This document shows positions 53,439-61,087 of a stretch of DNA of 64,000 bases, one piece after another (positions within the stretch are counted from its first letter, which is position 1; the number at the start of each line of letters is the position of its first letter). The notes under the pieces are model-generated. The model was not told where the DNA came from. It made no database searches and was given only the letters and a program-made list of their open reading frames with translations. The DNA comes from Roseovarius sp. A-2 (GTDB lineage: Bacteria; Pseudomonadota; Alphaproteobacteria; Rhodobacterales; Rhodobacteraceae). The position numbers and the translations under genes were made by a program. The stretch lies in assembly GCF_002072155.1 (NCBI RefSeq), contig NZ_BDIY01000013.1:37434-101433 (forward strand). Reading direction: 5' to 3'.

Positions 53439-53484
53439 ATGATGCTGCGCCGCCGACCGTCGGAGTTGCCGTTCGCTGCGGGTG
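53439..53484 (-). repeat. Dispersed intergenic element, copy B (inverted)
   Basis: The reverse complement reads CACCCGCAGCGAACGG...CGACGG...GCAGCATCAT and aligns over 46 bp with 40554-40599. It lies in the 217-bp gap between two convergent genes. Confidence 0.6.
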
Positions 53485-53549
53485 AAAACACGAACATGCT
53501 TTGAAGACATAATTTGCGGACAAAAGAGCCAACTACGACCTGAGGCCCA

Positions 53550-54464
53550 TTATCCGCCACGATCGCTCGCCTTTCCGAGCAACCAATCGCGCACACGCAA
53601 AACCGCGTCAGAGGTTACATCGCGTGGCATGAGGAGATGGAAATCCAGTCCGCCCTCGAGCGCGCTGTAAATTGGCTGAACGAGCCGCCCTGCATTCAGG
53701 TCCCGCTGGACGAGGAAGCGACTGGCCAGCGCGACGCCTTGTCCAGCCAGGGCGGCATCGAGGCTCAGCGTCGTCTGGTTGAAACGGAGGCCGCGGGGCT
53801 GCTCTGTGGCGCGATCGAAAGCCGCCGCGCTGAAACTCGGCCAGAGATCATGCGTGTCATGCAGGAGTGTCATGCGCAATAATGCCGCCTCATCGAGCGG
53901 TAGTTCTTGTTCCGTGACCAGATGCGGTGCGCAGACAGCGACAACCTCCTGCGGAAACAGCAGGTCGGCGCGCAGGCTCGCTCCGAAAGGCGGCCGCCCC
54001 TGACGCACCGCGAGGTCGATCCCGTCGGCATGGAAACTCGAGACGCGCTCCGTCGCGGTGATGCGCAGGTCGATTTCCGGATTGGCCTCGGTGAAGTCCG
54101 CCAACTGCGGGATGAGCCATTTCGACGCAAAGGTGGGGGTCACGCTGATGGTCACTCGCGACGGTGCCGACCGGAGCGCGGCGGTCGCGTCGGAGAGCTG
54201 GGAGAATGCGCGCGACACCGCCGCGTGGTAGCCGCGCCCCTCCTCAGTGAACGACAGACCGCGTGGCTCTCGCAGGAACAGGCGGAGCCCGAGGTGCTCT
54301 TCCAATCCGCGCACCTGCTGAGCCACCGCGCCCTGGGTCACCCCCAGGTCCTCGGCCGCCGCGCGGAAGGTCAGATGCCGCCCCGCGGCGGCAAATGCCC
54401 GAAGTCCGTTCAGGGGCGGCAACGTGATCTCATAAGACACGATAGTTTTCCTACTGTCACGCAA
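53550..54464 (-). CDS. LysR-family regulator, GcvA-like
   Basis: This 304-residue protein has the helix-turn-helix LPPLNGLRAFAAAGRHLTFR, AAAEDLGVTQGAVAQQVRGLE and an effector domain with HADGIDLAVRQGRPPFGASL. It is divergent from the SDR gene with a 92-bp gap and is therefore the probable regulator of the SDR/small-membrane-protein pair. The ligand is unknown. Confidence 0.78.
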   Translation of the reverse strand: MRDSRKTIVSYEITLPPLNGLRAFAAAGRHLTFRAAAEDLGVTQGAVAQQVRGLEEHLGLRLFLREPRGLSFTEEGRGYHAAVSRAFSQLSDATAALRSAPSRVTISVTPTFASKWLIPQLADFTEANPEIDLRITATERVSSFHADGIDLAVRQGRPPFGASLRADLLFPQEVVAVCAPHLVTEQELPLDEAALLRMTLLHDTHDLWPSFSAAAFDRATEQPRGLRFNQTTLSLDAALAGQGVALASRFLVQRDLNAGRLVQPIYSALEGGLDFHLLMPRDVTSDAVLRVRDWLLGKASDRGG

Positions 54465-54556
54465 CAGCTCATCTGGCTGGTCATCGCAGCATACAGCCTT
54501 TATCTGCTGGACAACAGGCGCGGTCTACACATTCCGGCCAGCAAGGAGAAATAATC

Positions 54557-55261
54557 ATGACGGCAGAAAAAGTAGCGCTTATCACGGCAGGTGGCAGCGG
54601 CATGGGAGCCGATGCCGCGAAACGCCTTGCCGCCGATGGTTTCAAGGTCGGCATCCTATCGTCTTCGGGCAAGGGGGAGGCCCTCGCAGCAGATCTCGGC
54701 GGCTTTGGCGTGACCGGATCCAACCAGTCTATCGAGGACCTCACACGTCTCGTCGACGGGGCTACGGATCGCTGGGGGCGTGTCGACGTGCTGGTGAACT
54801 CGGCCGGGCACGGGCCCAAGGGCGCGATCCTGGAGATTTTGGACGACGAGTGGCACGCAGGGCTCGACGTCTACCTCATGAACGTGATCCGACCCACCCG
54901 GCTCGTCACACCGATCATGGCAAAGCAGGGCGGCGGCGCGATCATCAACATCTCGACCTTCGCGACCTTCGAGCCGGACCCCTTGTTTCCGACATCGGGC
55001 ATCTTCCGGGCCGGCCTCGCCAGCTTCGCCAAGCTCTACGCCGACAAATACGCCGCGCAGAACATCCGCATGAACAATGTCCTGCCGGGTTTCATCGACA
55101 GCTTGCCGGAGACCGAAGACCGCCGGGCTCGTATCCCGATGGGCCGCTACGGCAAGGAAGAGGAGGTTTCCTCACTGATAAGCTGGCTTGCCTCCGAGGG
55201 AGGCGGCTACGTCACCGGGCAGAACTGGCGGATCGACGGAGGGCTGACGCGTGGCGTTTGA
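54557..55261 (+). CDS. Short-chain dehydrogenase-like protein lacking the Tyr-Lys pair
   Basis: This 234-residue classical-size SDR has TAGGSGMGADAAKRLAADGF (cofactor glycine motif), NSAGHG and the C-terminal GQNWRIDGGLTRGV. The catalytic region reads STFATFEPDPLFPTSGIFRAGLASFAKL. Where a standard enzyme has Tyr-x-x-x-Lys, this one has Ser and Arg (SGIFR), while the preceding Ser is kept. It may use a non-standard mechanism or be a binding protein. The broken SDR at 15626-15879 is a different lineage. The ATG follows AAGGAGA. Confidence 0.75.
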   Translation: MTAEKVALITAGGSGMGADAAKRLAADGFKVGILSSSGKGEALAADLGGFGVTGSNQSIEDLTRLVDGATDRWGRVDVLVNSAGHGPKGAILEILDDEWHAGLDVYLMNVIRPTRLVTPIMAKQGGGAIINISTFATFEPDPLFPTSGIFRAGLASFAKLYADKYAAQNIRMNNVLPGFIDSLPETEDRRARIPMGRYGKEEEVSSLISWLASEGGGYVTGQNWRIDGGLTRGV

Positions 55262-55499
55262 GGCTGGCCACATTATCGAGCGCGGCCAGACCGTGTCCGT
55301 CGTGAAGTGGGTGGCTTCGGTCATCCAGATTGTGGGCTACGCTGCGACCGGGTTCGGATGGACCCCGTGGAACATTTACCTGTTTCTGGTCGGCGTGCTG
55401 GGCTGGTTGGTGGTGGGCGTGCTGTGGAAAGACCGGGCACTGATGCTGGTTCACTTCATAGCACTCGGCTCCATGCTGGTTGGGATGGCGAGCCAATAA
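55251..55499 (+). CDS. Small inner-membrane protein
   Basis: This 82-residue protein starts at the GTG at 55251 and overlaps the SDR stop by 11 bp. It has two to three hydrophobic segments (VVKWVASVIQIVGYAATGFG, NIYLFLVGVLGWLVVGVLW, MLVHFIALGSMLVGMAS). It resembles small Roseobacter membrane proteins with no assigned function that are often found next to SDR genes. Translational coupling implies a shared role with the SDR. Confidence 0.65.
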   Translation: MAFEAGHIIERGQTVSVVKWVASVIQIVGYAATGFGWTPWNIYLFLVGVLGWLVVGVLWKDRALMLVHFIALGSMLVGMASQ

Positions 55500-55699
55500 T
55501 GTGATTGGGCTCGCGGCAGACCTGCGACGGTGGGCCGGGTGCAAATCTCCTTTTCCGTACGAACGCCCGGCCTTCCCGGCCCTAACCAGCCTTTGAGCCG
55601 AACCGATTTGAACGCCCGGTTCGGCGGCGGCGAAATATCTGCACGCCCGGAAGCGGTAGTGTCATCTTGCACGGTACGTGCCGGTGCCATCATCGCCGG

Positions 55700-56680
55700 T
55701 CATCTCGCCGCTACGGGGGCCGTCGCCGCCGGGTTTTCGGCAAACAGCGGTCCGACTCCCACGCCCCTCGTGGCGCCTTTTTCATCGCGCAGGAGGAAAA
55801 GGGCGTCGATCCCTCGCGCGTTTGCAAGGGCCGCGCCCCTTTCGGGGCCAAGCACCATGAGGGCCGTCGCCCAGGCGTCGGCCTCGGCACAGGTCCGGGC
55901 CACCACAGTAACGGACGCGGGCGAGGCGATCAGCGGCGCGCCACGGGCCGGGTCCATCGTGTGCGACAGCCGCCGCCCCTGCACCTCGACCCAGTGACGG
56001 TAATCGCCCGAGGTCGCCACGGCGGCCTCCTCAAGCTCAAGGATGGAATGGGGGGTGCGGCGCGTGGGGTCGGGGGCCTCCACCGCGACAGTCCAGGCAT
56101 GCCCGTCGGGTCTGGGCCCAGGCGCGCGCATCTCGCCGTCGATTCCGACGAGGGCATTCGCGATGCCGTGGTCGCGCAGGGTTTCGGCTAGCCGGTCGAC
56201 GCCGTAGCCCTTGGCGATGCCGTTCAGGTCGAGCGCGAGGGGCGCGGTCTTACGTACTTGGACCTCGCCGATCTCCAGTGCCCTGTGTGCGGGCAGGCGA
56301 TCGGCGGACATCGCGACGCGGATTCCATCGGGCGCCGCTGCCTTGGGGCCAAAGCCCCAGGCCGTCACCGCATCGCCCATGCCGATGTCAAAGGCCCCGC
56401 CCGAGGCGCGCCCGATTTCAAGGCCGAGGCGCAGCACCTCCCTCATCCGATCCGGCACCGTCGTCCATGCGCCGACCGGCGCCGCGTTGAGGCGCATCAG
56501 GTCGCTTTCGGGCCGCCAGGTGGACATCTGCGCATCCACCTCATCGACCGCCGCCTGCAGCGCCGCGCGCAGCGGGGCGGGATCGAAACCAGGCGGGGCA
56601 AAGAACAGCGCGGACCAGCGTGTGCCCATGGTCGGGCCGTTCAGGGCATGGCGTGTCGGCTCAGTAGACGTCTTCGACAT
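55700..56680 (-). CDS. apbE: ApbE-type FAD:protein FMN transferase
   Basis: This 326-residue ApbE-family flavin transferase has GPTMGTRWSALFFAP at the start and the metal/FAD pocket residues in DLNGIAKGYGVDRLAE. GIDGEMRAPG replaces the usual GGD loop, and YRHWVEVQGRRLSHTMDPARG, including the conserved His in SHTMDP, follows. It attaches FMN through a phosphoester to a Thr/Ser of a target protein. The operon contains a clear candidate target (DUF2271 protein, DGITGAS). No signal peptide is visible, although the target is exported. Its start overlaps the upstream reductase gene by 20 bp. Confidence 0.85.
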   Translation of the reverse strand: MSKTSTEPTRHALNGPTMGTRWSALFFAPPGFDPAPLRAALQAAVDEVDAQMSTWRPESDLMRLNAAPVGAWTTVPDRMREVLRLGLEIGRASGGAFDIGMGDAVTAWGFGPKAAAPDGIRVAMSADRLPAHRALEIGEVQVRKTAPLALDLNGIAKGYGVDRLAETLRDHGIANALVGIDGEMRAPGPRPDGHAWTVAVEAPDPTRRTPHSILELEEAAVATSGDYRHWVEVQGRRLSHTMDPARGAPLIASPASVTVVARTCAEADAWATALMVLGPERGAALANARGIDALFLLRDEKGATRGVGVGPLFAENPAATAPVAAR

Positions 56681-58868
56681 ATCGTCCCTCTGCTTTCAGA
56701 ACCGCGGGAGTGAGCCCGCTTGGCGCAAGGATCTCGGTCAGCGCGTCGGCCACGCCCGTCGCCATGCCGCGCCCGCCGCAGACCATCACGCGGGCCCCAT
56801 TGTGGATGAGCTGTGCGGCTTGTGCCTTGTCACCACGCAGCGCGTCCTGCACATATTCAGGCCTGTTCCCGCGCGACACCGCCGTGACCAGCCGGGTCAG
56901 GCGACCCTCGTCCTGCCATGCGGGCATTTCTTGGTCATACAAGAAGTCGCTGTCAGGGCGACGCATCCCGAAGAAGAGGTGAATGGGCCGCCGTCGCGCG
57001 TTGCCGCGCACGAAACCGGCCAGCGGACCGATGCCGGTGCCGGCGCCAATCAAGATCAGCGGCGCGCGGCCCCGGCCCGGTTTGAACCCGGGATTTCGAC
57101 GCAGAAAGGCGGTCACGGTCTGCCCGGGCTTCAGTGCGGTCAGTTGGGTCGAGGCGAGGCCACCGGGATGTTTCTTGACCACGATCTCGATGAACCCATC
57201 GCGGCGCGAGGAGGCAAGCGAGTAGGAGCGAGGCACAGTGCTGCCCTCGGGCAGGATGTTGATCAGGTCGCCTGCGTCGAACCGGGCAAAACTGGCGCCG
57301 GTCAGTCGTTGCCACAGGGTTGAACGCGGCAGGGCAAAACGCAGGATCGCGGTCGGGGCCTGCACCTCGGCACCGTAGTCGCGCCGCGAGATCAGGGTTA
57401 GCGCCTGCGTCACCGGATGAACCGGCTGGTGCGACAACTCGAGCTCGATCCCCATCGCCTGACCCAGCGCACGGCCCCAGCGCGCGAAGTCCTGCGGCGA
57501 CTGGCGGTTGATGGTGTCGAGCGGCAGGAACTCGGGCCAGCCCTTTGCCTCGGCGGCTGCGGCGACCGATTTGGCGAAGCCGCAATAGGCGGGAAAGCTG
57601 CGATCGCCAAAGCCGAGCACGGCCAGCGGCGCGGCGGGCGCGCTGTCGGCGGCGGGCAGTCGGTCGAGAAACCCCTTGGCCGAGGCCGGTGCGCCGCCGT
57701 CGCCATAGGTCGCGGCCAGCACGATGATCCGCTTGGCGCCCGTGTAGCGGTGCGGTGCGAATGCCGACATCGACGCGACATGCACGCTTTGTCCGGCCTG
57801 CGTCAGCGCCGCATGGAGGGTCGCGGCAAAGCCCCAGGTGCTGCCGCCTTCGCTGCCGACGAGCAGGACCGTCTCGGCGCGTACCGCCGACTGATTGCCC
57901 CAGATGCGGGGCCGCCCGCGCCGCCCGGCGAGCCAGGTCAGAACGCCCGTCGCCGCCAATGCGGGCACGCCGAGCGCCATGAGCCCCAGAACGAGGCCAA
58001 GCGTTGCGGCGCCTTGACCGGTGTGCAGCATGTAGATGGTTTCCGAGAGGCGATCCCACCCACCCAGGTCGGCCCAGGTCAGCAGCGCCCCGGTGCCCTG
58101 GTCGAGATAGCCGGTGCCTTGGTCCGTCTTGAGCGTGAAGACATCGGTCGCGTCATCGGGATAGGGAAAGCTCAACTCGCGCAGGTCAGTCACAGGCGTC
58201 TCAACCAGCAACGCCAACTGGCCAAGCGCAACGCCCATCTCTCCGCTGACCTCGGTCGGAAAGGCCGGCGTGGCGCCGTCATCGGGCAGCAGGTCGAAGG
58301 TCGAGGCGGTCATCCACAGGGCTGTCACGGACGACAGGGTCAGGCCGATCACCGCGATCCGGGCGATCTCGACATGCAGCCGTCCGGCAAGCGGCCCGCG
58401 CAGCGGCGCGAACCAGTGTTTCCATCCGCCCACGCGCCGCGCGACCAGGGCCGCGCCCGAAAGCGCCAGGATCAGCATTGCCGCCGCCGCCAGCGCCATG
58501 GCGATGCGCCCGCCGTCCCCGAGGAACAGCGAGCGGTGCAGGTTGGTGAGCCAGCGGTGCAGCTGGTTGGGGTCGGCCGAAACGACGCCCTGGCCGGTGG
58601 CGGGGTCGATCACGGCGGCCCCCGGGGTTCCCTGATCGAACCAATAGGCGGTGATCCGGCCCGAGGGGGCGCGGCGGATTTGCTCGACGCCCGGATAGGT
58701 CGCATGGATGCGATCGACGAGGGTGGCGACCGTCAGGCCGGACTCGGCCTGCGGCGCTGTGATCCGCTCGGCTACGGGGAAGACAGACAGGGCCGCCCCG
58801 CTCAGGCTCAAGACCACGAGGAGCGCGAACGCCAGAAGACCCGGCCAGCGATGAAGTACGCGGATCAT
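56661..58868 (-). CDS. PepSY membrane protein fused to flavodoxin and FAD/NAD(P)H reductase
   Basis: This 735-residue chain has an N-terminal span (LLAFALLVVLSLSGAALSVF) followed by a periplasmic PepSY segment. Three more spans lie at about 122-146, 168-190 and 290-318. A cytosolic flavodoxin domain (LLVGSEGGSTWGFAATLHAA, about 335-480) and a ferredoxin/sulfite-reductase-type domain with FAD motif RSYSLASS, nucleotide motif GAGTGIGPLAGFVRGN and a C-terminal EGRYVEDVY complete it. It is built to carry electrons from NAD(P)H through FAD and FMN to the membrane and, through haem- or flavin-linked PepSY spans, to the periplasm. It lies 12 bp after the DUF2271 gene. Confidence 0.85.
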   Translation of the reverse strand: MIRVLHRWPGLLAFALLVVLSLSGAALSVFPVAERITAPQAESGLTVATLVDRIHATYPGVEQIRRAPSGRITAYWFDQGTPGAAVIDPATGQGVVSADPNQLHRWLTNLHRSLFLGDGGRIAMALAAAAMLILALSGAALVARRVGGWKHWFAPLRGPLAGRLHVEIARIAVIGLTLSSVTALWMTASTFDLLPDDGATPAFPTEVSGEMGVALGQLALLVETPVTDLRELSFPYPDDATDVFTLKTDQGTGYLDQGTGALLTWADLGGWDRLSETIYMLHTGQGAATLGLVLGLMALGVPALAATGVLTWLAGRRGRPRIWGNQSAVRAETVLLVGSEGGSTWGFAATLHAALTQAGQSVHVASMSAFAPHRYTGAKRIIVLAATYGDGGAPASAKGFLDRLPAADSAPAAPLAVLGFGDRSFPAYCGFAKSVAAAAEAKGWPEFLPLDTINRQSPQDFARWGRALGQAMGIELELSHQPVHPVTQALTLISRRDYGAEVQAPTAILRFALPRSTLWQRLTGASFARFDAGDLINILPEGSTVPRSYSLASSRRDGFIEIVVKKHPGGLASTQLTALKPGQTVTAFLRRNPGFKPGRGRAPLILIGAGTGIGPLAGFVRGNARRRPIHLFFGMRRPDSDFLYDQEMPAWQDEGRLTRLVTAVSRGNRPEYVQDALRGDKAQAAQLIHNGARVMVCGGRGMATGVADALTEILAPSGLTPAVLKAEGRYVEDVY

Positions 58869-58880
58869 GGCCCTGTCTCC

Positions 58881-59351
58881 TTACATGTCGTAGGCAAAGC
58901 TGGCGATGTAGCGGCGCCCGCGCACCAGAGTGCTGGCGCCCTCGATGGTCAGCGGCACGGCGATCTCGTTGGGGCTGTCACGCATGTCCTCGACGGCCGC
59001 GTCGACATGCAGGGTGTAGCCCGCATCGAACAGCGCATCGGCAAGGTCCAGCGTGATCTCGAGGCTGCGGCCCGCGCCGACGCTGGCGCCGGTGATGCCG
59101 TCGACCTGCGCTGTGTCGCCGCCGGTGGCACGGTACCAATCGGTCAGGTGCTTGTAGTATTTCGACTTGCTGCCGGCCATCCACAGGCTGCCCACATAGG
59201 CGCCCGAGGTGTCGGTCACGTAAAGCGCGAGATAGGCGCCGTCGCCGCCATAGTTGTTGAGGGTCGTGGTCAGCGTGACCGGGCGCGCCATGGCGTAGCC
59301 CGGAACGGTCAGGGCAGTGGTCAGGGCCAGCGTGGCAAGAAGCGATTTCAT
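58881..59351 (-). CDS. DUF2271 periplasmic protein with flavinylation motif
   Basis: This 156-residue exported protein has a signal peptide (MKSLLATLALTTALTVPGYAMA) and a DUF2271 domain (YLALYVTDTSGAYVGSLWMAG, SKYYKHLTDWYRA). It contains Asp84-Gly-Ile-Thr-Gly-Ala-Ser90, which fits the ApbE acceptor pattern D-x-x-(S/T)-G-A-(S/T), with Ser90 as the predicted FMN-bearing residue. With apbE and the PepSY reductase in the same operon, it is the likely extracytosolic flavin-carrying electron acceptor. DUF2271 has been associated with predicted flavinylated proteins before. The specific modification here is inferred. Confidence 0.8.
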   Translation of the reverse strand: MKSLLATLALTTALTVPGYAMARPVTLTTTLNNYGGDGAYLALYVTDTSGAYVGSLWMAGSKSKYYKHLTDWYRATGGDTAQVDGITGASVGAGRSLEITLDLADALFDAGYTLHVDAAVEDMRDSPNEIAVPLTIEGASTLVRGRRYIASFAYDM

Positions 59352-59385
59352 CGGTAGTATCCTTGTTCAGAGGGGGAGGAGGAGC

Positions 59386-59778
59386 TTAGTTCACCTGAAC
59401 CTTCGGCGGTGTGCCGGTGCCGAAAAGCCCGTTCTGCGGCGGTGCGACCGTGCCGGCGGGTGCGGGGTTCTTGGTGCCGCCGCGGCGACCGTCATCGTCG
59501 TCGTCATCATCGTCGTCGTCATCATCGTGGTCGTCATCATCATCGTCATCGTCATCGTCATCGTCGCTGAACAGGCGCCACCATTTCCGGTGCTTTCCGT
59601 AGTGGTCATCGTCGTCACGAACCCGAACCAGCGACGACGCCTCTGTGCCGTCATCGAAAAGCGGGGAAAATGCCTGGGAGCCGTCACCGGTAGAGGCGCG
59701 CATTGCGCTCCAGGCGGGCACGCCGATGGCGGTGGTCAGGGCCGTGGAGGCGGCAAGAATTGCAAGGGTCTTTCTCAT
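59386..59778 (-). CDS. Secreted poly-aspartate protein
   Basis: This 130-residue protein has a signal peptide (MRKTLAILAASTALTTAIGVPAWSA) and an acidic core in which twelve consecutive Asp, one His and twelve more Asp follow KHRKWWRLFS. The tail is Gly/Pro-rich. The Asp run is encoded by mixed GAC/GAT codons (59493-59567), so it is selected at protein level rather than being a pure triplet slip. The frame extends 50 codons upstream, but the start at 59778 has AAGGAGA and the signal peptide. It probably binds divalent cations or cationic peptides in the periplasm. First gene of the DUF2271-reductase-apbE operon. Confidence 0.72.
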   Translation of the reverse strand: MRKTLAILAASTALTTAIGVPAWSAMRASTGDGSQAFSPLFDDGTEASSLVRVRDDDDHYGKHRKWWRLFSDDDDDDDDDDDDHDDDDDDDDDDDDGRRGGTKNPAPAGTVAPPQNGLFGTGTPPKVQVN

Positions 59779-59856
59779 GGCAGGGTCTCCTTTTCGTCTG
59801 CTGACCCCAATTTGGCGATCGGACCTGAGGGCTTCCTGACAAGAGGGCGATTCCCG

Positions 59857-59873
59857 CTTCAGCTTGCCGTCAG
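59857..59873 (-). promoter_or_regulatory. Candidate response-regulator box upstream of the poly-Asp operon
   Basis: On the minus strand CTGACGGCAAGCTGAAG gives two CTGA half-sites 11 bp apart, the spacing expected for OmpR/PhoB-type regulators. It matches boxes at 60994-61010 and 61026-61042 at 13 of 17 positions each. The same site is part of a perfect CTTCCTGAC/GTCAGGAAG inverted repeat (59832-59840, 59869-59877). Confidence 0.55.
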
Positions 59874-59878
59874 GAAGG

Positions 59879-59906
59879 AAAAAGCCCCGCCGGAAACCGG
59901 CGGGGC
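59879..59906 (-). terminator. Rho-independent terminator of the PepSY-cytochrome b operon
   Basis: On the minus strand GCCCCGCCGG pairs perfectly with CCGGCGGGGC (10 bp, 3-nt loop), followed by TTTTT. It lies 40 bp after the cytochrome b stop and separates that operon from the poly-Asp operon. Confidence 0.9.
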
Positions 59907-59945
59907 CAGGTGGGCCGAAGGGACACATCGACCGCAGGTATGGGT

Positions 59946-60611
59946 CTAAGTGATTTCCTCGGGTCCGGGCGCGCGCTTGTCGCCGGTGATCATGGCACGG
60001 GCCAGGTTTTCACGATGCCGGACCGAGGCCAGGGCGACGCCCGCCACGTGCAGCGCGATCAGGAACAGCATCAGGTTGGCAAAGGTTTCGTGCACCTCTT
60101 TCAGCGGTCCATCGCCGTGTTCGCCGTAGTCGTCATGGTCCCCGTCGCCATCGGCCCAGGCGGGCGCCACGATCTGCGGCATCTCGGGCAGCATCGCCAG
60201 GCGGTCCGGTTCCTCCATGAGCCAGCCGGTAAAGGCGGTGCCCGAGAGAGCGGCAAGCAGCGCCACGATCATGGCGGCGCCGGCGGGGTTGTGACCGAGG
60301 TAGCGCCGCTCGCCCCCGCGCACCATGTCACCGAGATAGGTCAGCGTGTCGCGGGGGCCCTTGATGAACCGGGAAAAGCGCGCGTACCGGCCGCCCACAA
60401 GGCCCCAGATCAGCCGGAACGCCACCAGGCCAGCCACGATGTAGCCCGCGACCTCATGTACCGGTTGCAACTCCTCCGCCGAAAGCCAGGCGATCGCGAC
60501 CGCGCCGACGAGACCCCAGTGGAACAGCCGCACCAGCGGGTCCCAGACACGAACCTTGCCAGAGGCCCCGGCTGCCGTCTGCGATGCTTCGTGGGGGACG
60601 GTGTCAGTCAT
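59946..60611 (-). CDS. Cytochrome b561-type membrane haem protein
   Basis: This 221-residue four-helix cytochrome b starts with VRVWDPLVRLFHWGLVGAVA (first haem His). PVHEVAGYIVAGLVAFRLIW follows, and VHETFANLMLFLIALHVAGV near the end holds the other haem histidines. A periplasmic loop rich in Asp/His (GDGDHDDYGEHGDG) lies before the last helix. The ATG at 60611 has GGAGG upstream and overlaps the small PepSY gene by 8 bp. It probably links quinol or the reductase to periplasmic electron carriers of the cluster. Confidence 0.83.
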   Translation of the reverse strand: MTDTVPHEASQTAAGASGKVRVWDPLVRLFHWGLVGAVAIAWLSAEELQPVHEVAGYIVAGLVAFRLIWGLVGGRYARFSRFIKGPRDTLTYLGDMVRGGERRYLGHNPAGAAMIVALLAALSGTAFTGWLMEEPDRLAMLPEMPQIVAPAWADGDGDHDDYGEHGDGPLKEVHETFANLMLFLIALHVAGVALASVRHRENLARAMITGDKRAPGPEEIT

Positions 60612-60942
60612 TCGTGCGGTCCTCCTTGCGATCCCGGCGGGGACGATCATCCACGTCGTCCTCGTCCTCGTCCTCGTCTTCGAACTCGAATTCGATCACC
60701 TCGAGCGTCGAGGGATGCACGGTCACCTCGATGGGGCGCCCTTCGGCATCCCGCCCCTTGATCTCGTAACAGCCGTCATCGATCTTGATCCGTCGCACGA
60801 CCCAGCCGTTCTCTTCGGCCAGGCGCGCCACGGCGTCCCTTGGCTGCCAGTCCGTCATCGGGACGAAACAATCGTCGTCGGCCAGTGCCATCCCGGCCGG
60901 AAAGACCGCGAGAAAGCCGATAATTGTCAATGTCTTCGTCAT
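60604..60942 (-). CDS. Small periplasmic PepSY protein with acidic tail
   Basis: This 112-residue protein has a signal peptide (MTKTLTIIGFLAVFPAGMALA), a single PepSY domain (AVARLAEENGWVVRRIKIDD and IKGRDAEGRPIEVTVHPSTLEV) with two cysteines (DDDCFVP, DDGCYEI), and an acidic run of alternating Glu/Asp near the C-terminus followed by a basic end. Proteins of this type sit beside cytochrome b and QseBC-like two-component genes. It is the first gene of a two-gene operon divergent from the response regulator. Confidence 0.8.
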   Translation of the reverse strand: MTKTLTIIGFLAVFPAGMALADDDCFVPMTDWQPRDAVARLAEENGWVVRRIKIDDGCYEIKGRDAEGRPIEVTVHPSTLEVIEFEFEDEDEDEDDVDDRPRRDRKEDRTND

Positions 60943-60993
60943 GAGCCAAACTCCTCGTTGCGACCAAGGTGATGCGAGTCTTGCGCGATGAAG

Positions 60994-61042
60994 CTGACAG
61001 GAGCCTGAAGATGGTCAGCCGACCCCGTAAGCTTTGCGTCAG
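60994..61042. promoter_or_regulatory. Two opposed response-regulator boxes in the divergent promoter
   Basis: CTGACAGGAGCCTGAAG on the plus strand (60994-61010) faces the regulator genes. CTGACGCAAAGCTTACG on the minus strand (61026-61042) faces the PepSY-cytochrome operon. Both share the CTGAC-N6-C-T-x-A-x-G layout with the box at 59857-59873. Confidence 0.55.
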
Positions 61043-61087
61043 CCAGGCACGGCAAAAGCGGGGCGTCACGAAGGGAATGGAACAAGC

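Noticed and set aside
57417..59357. 646-codon open frame on the plus strand opposite the PepSY reductase and DUF2271 genes
   Set aside because: No protein family features and low-complexity Arg/Gly/Gln composition. It is an antisense shadow produced by G/C third-position bias of the real minus-strand genes.
59493..59567. Poly-Asp stretch as a microsatellite or CRISPR-like repeat
   Set aside because: The triplets mix GAC and GAT irregularly and stay within one frame of a secreted protein. There are no spacers or repeated units of CRISPR size.
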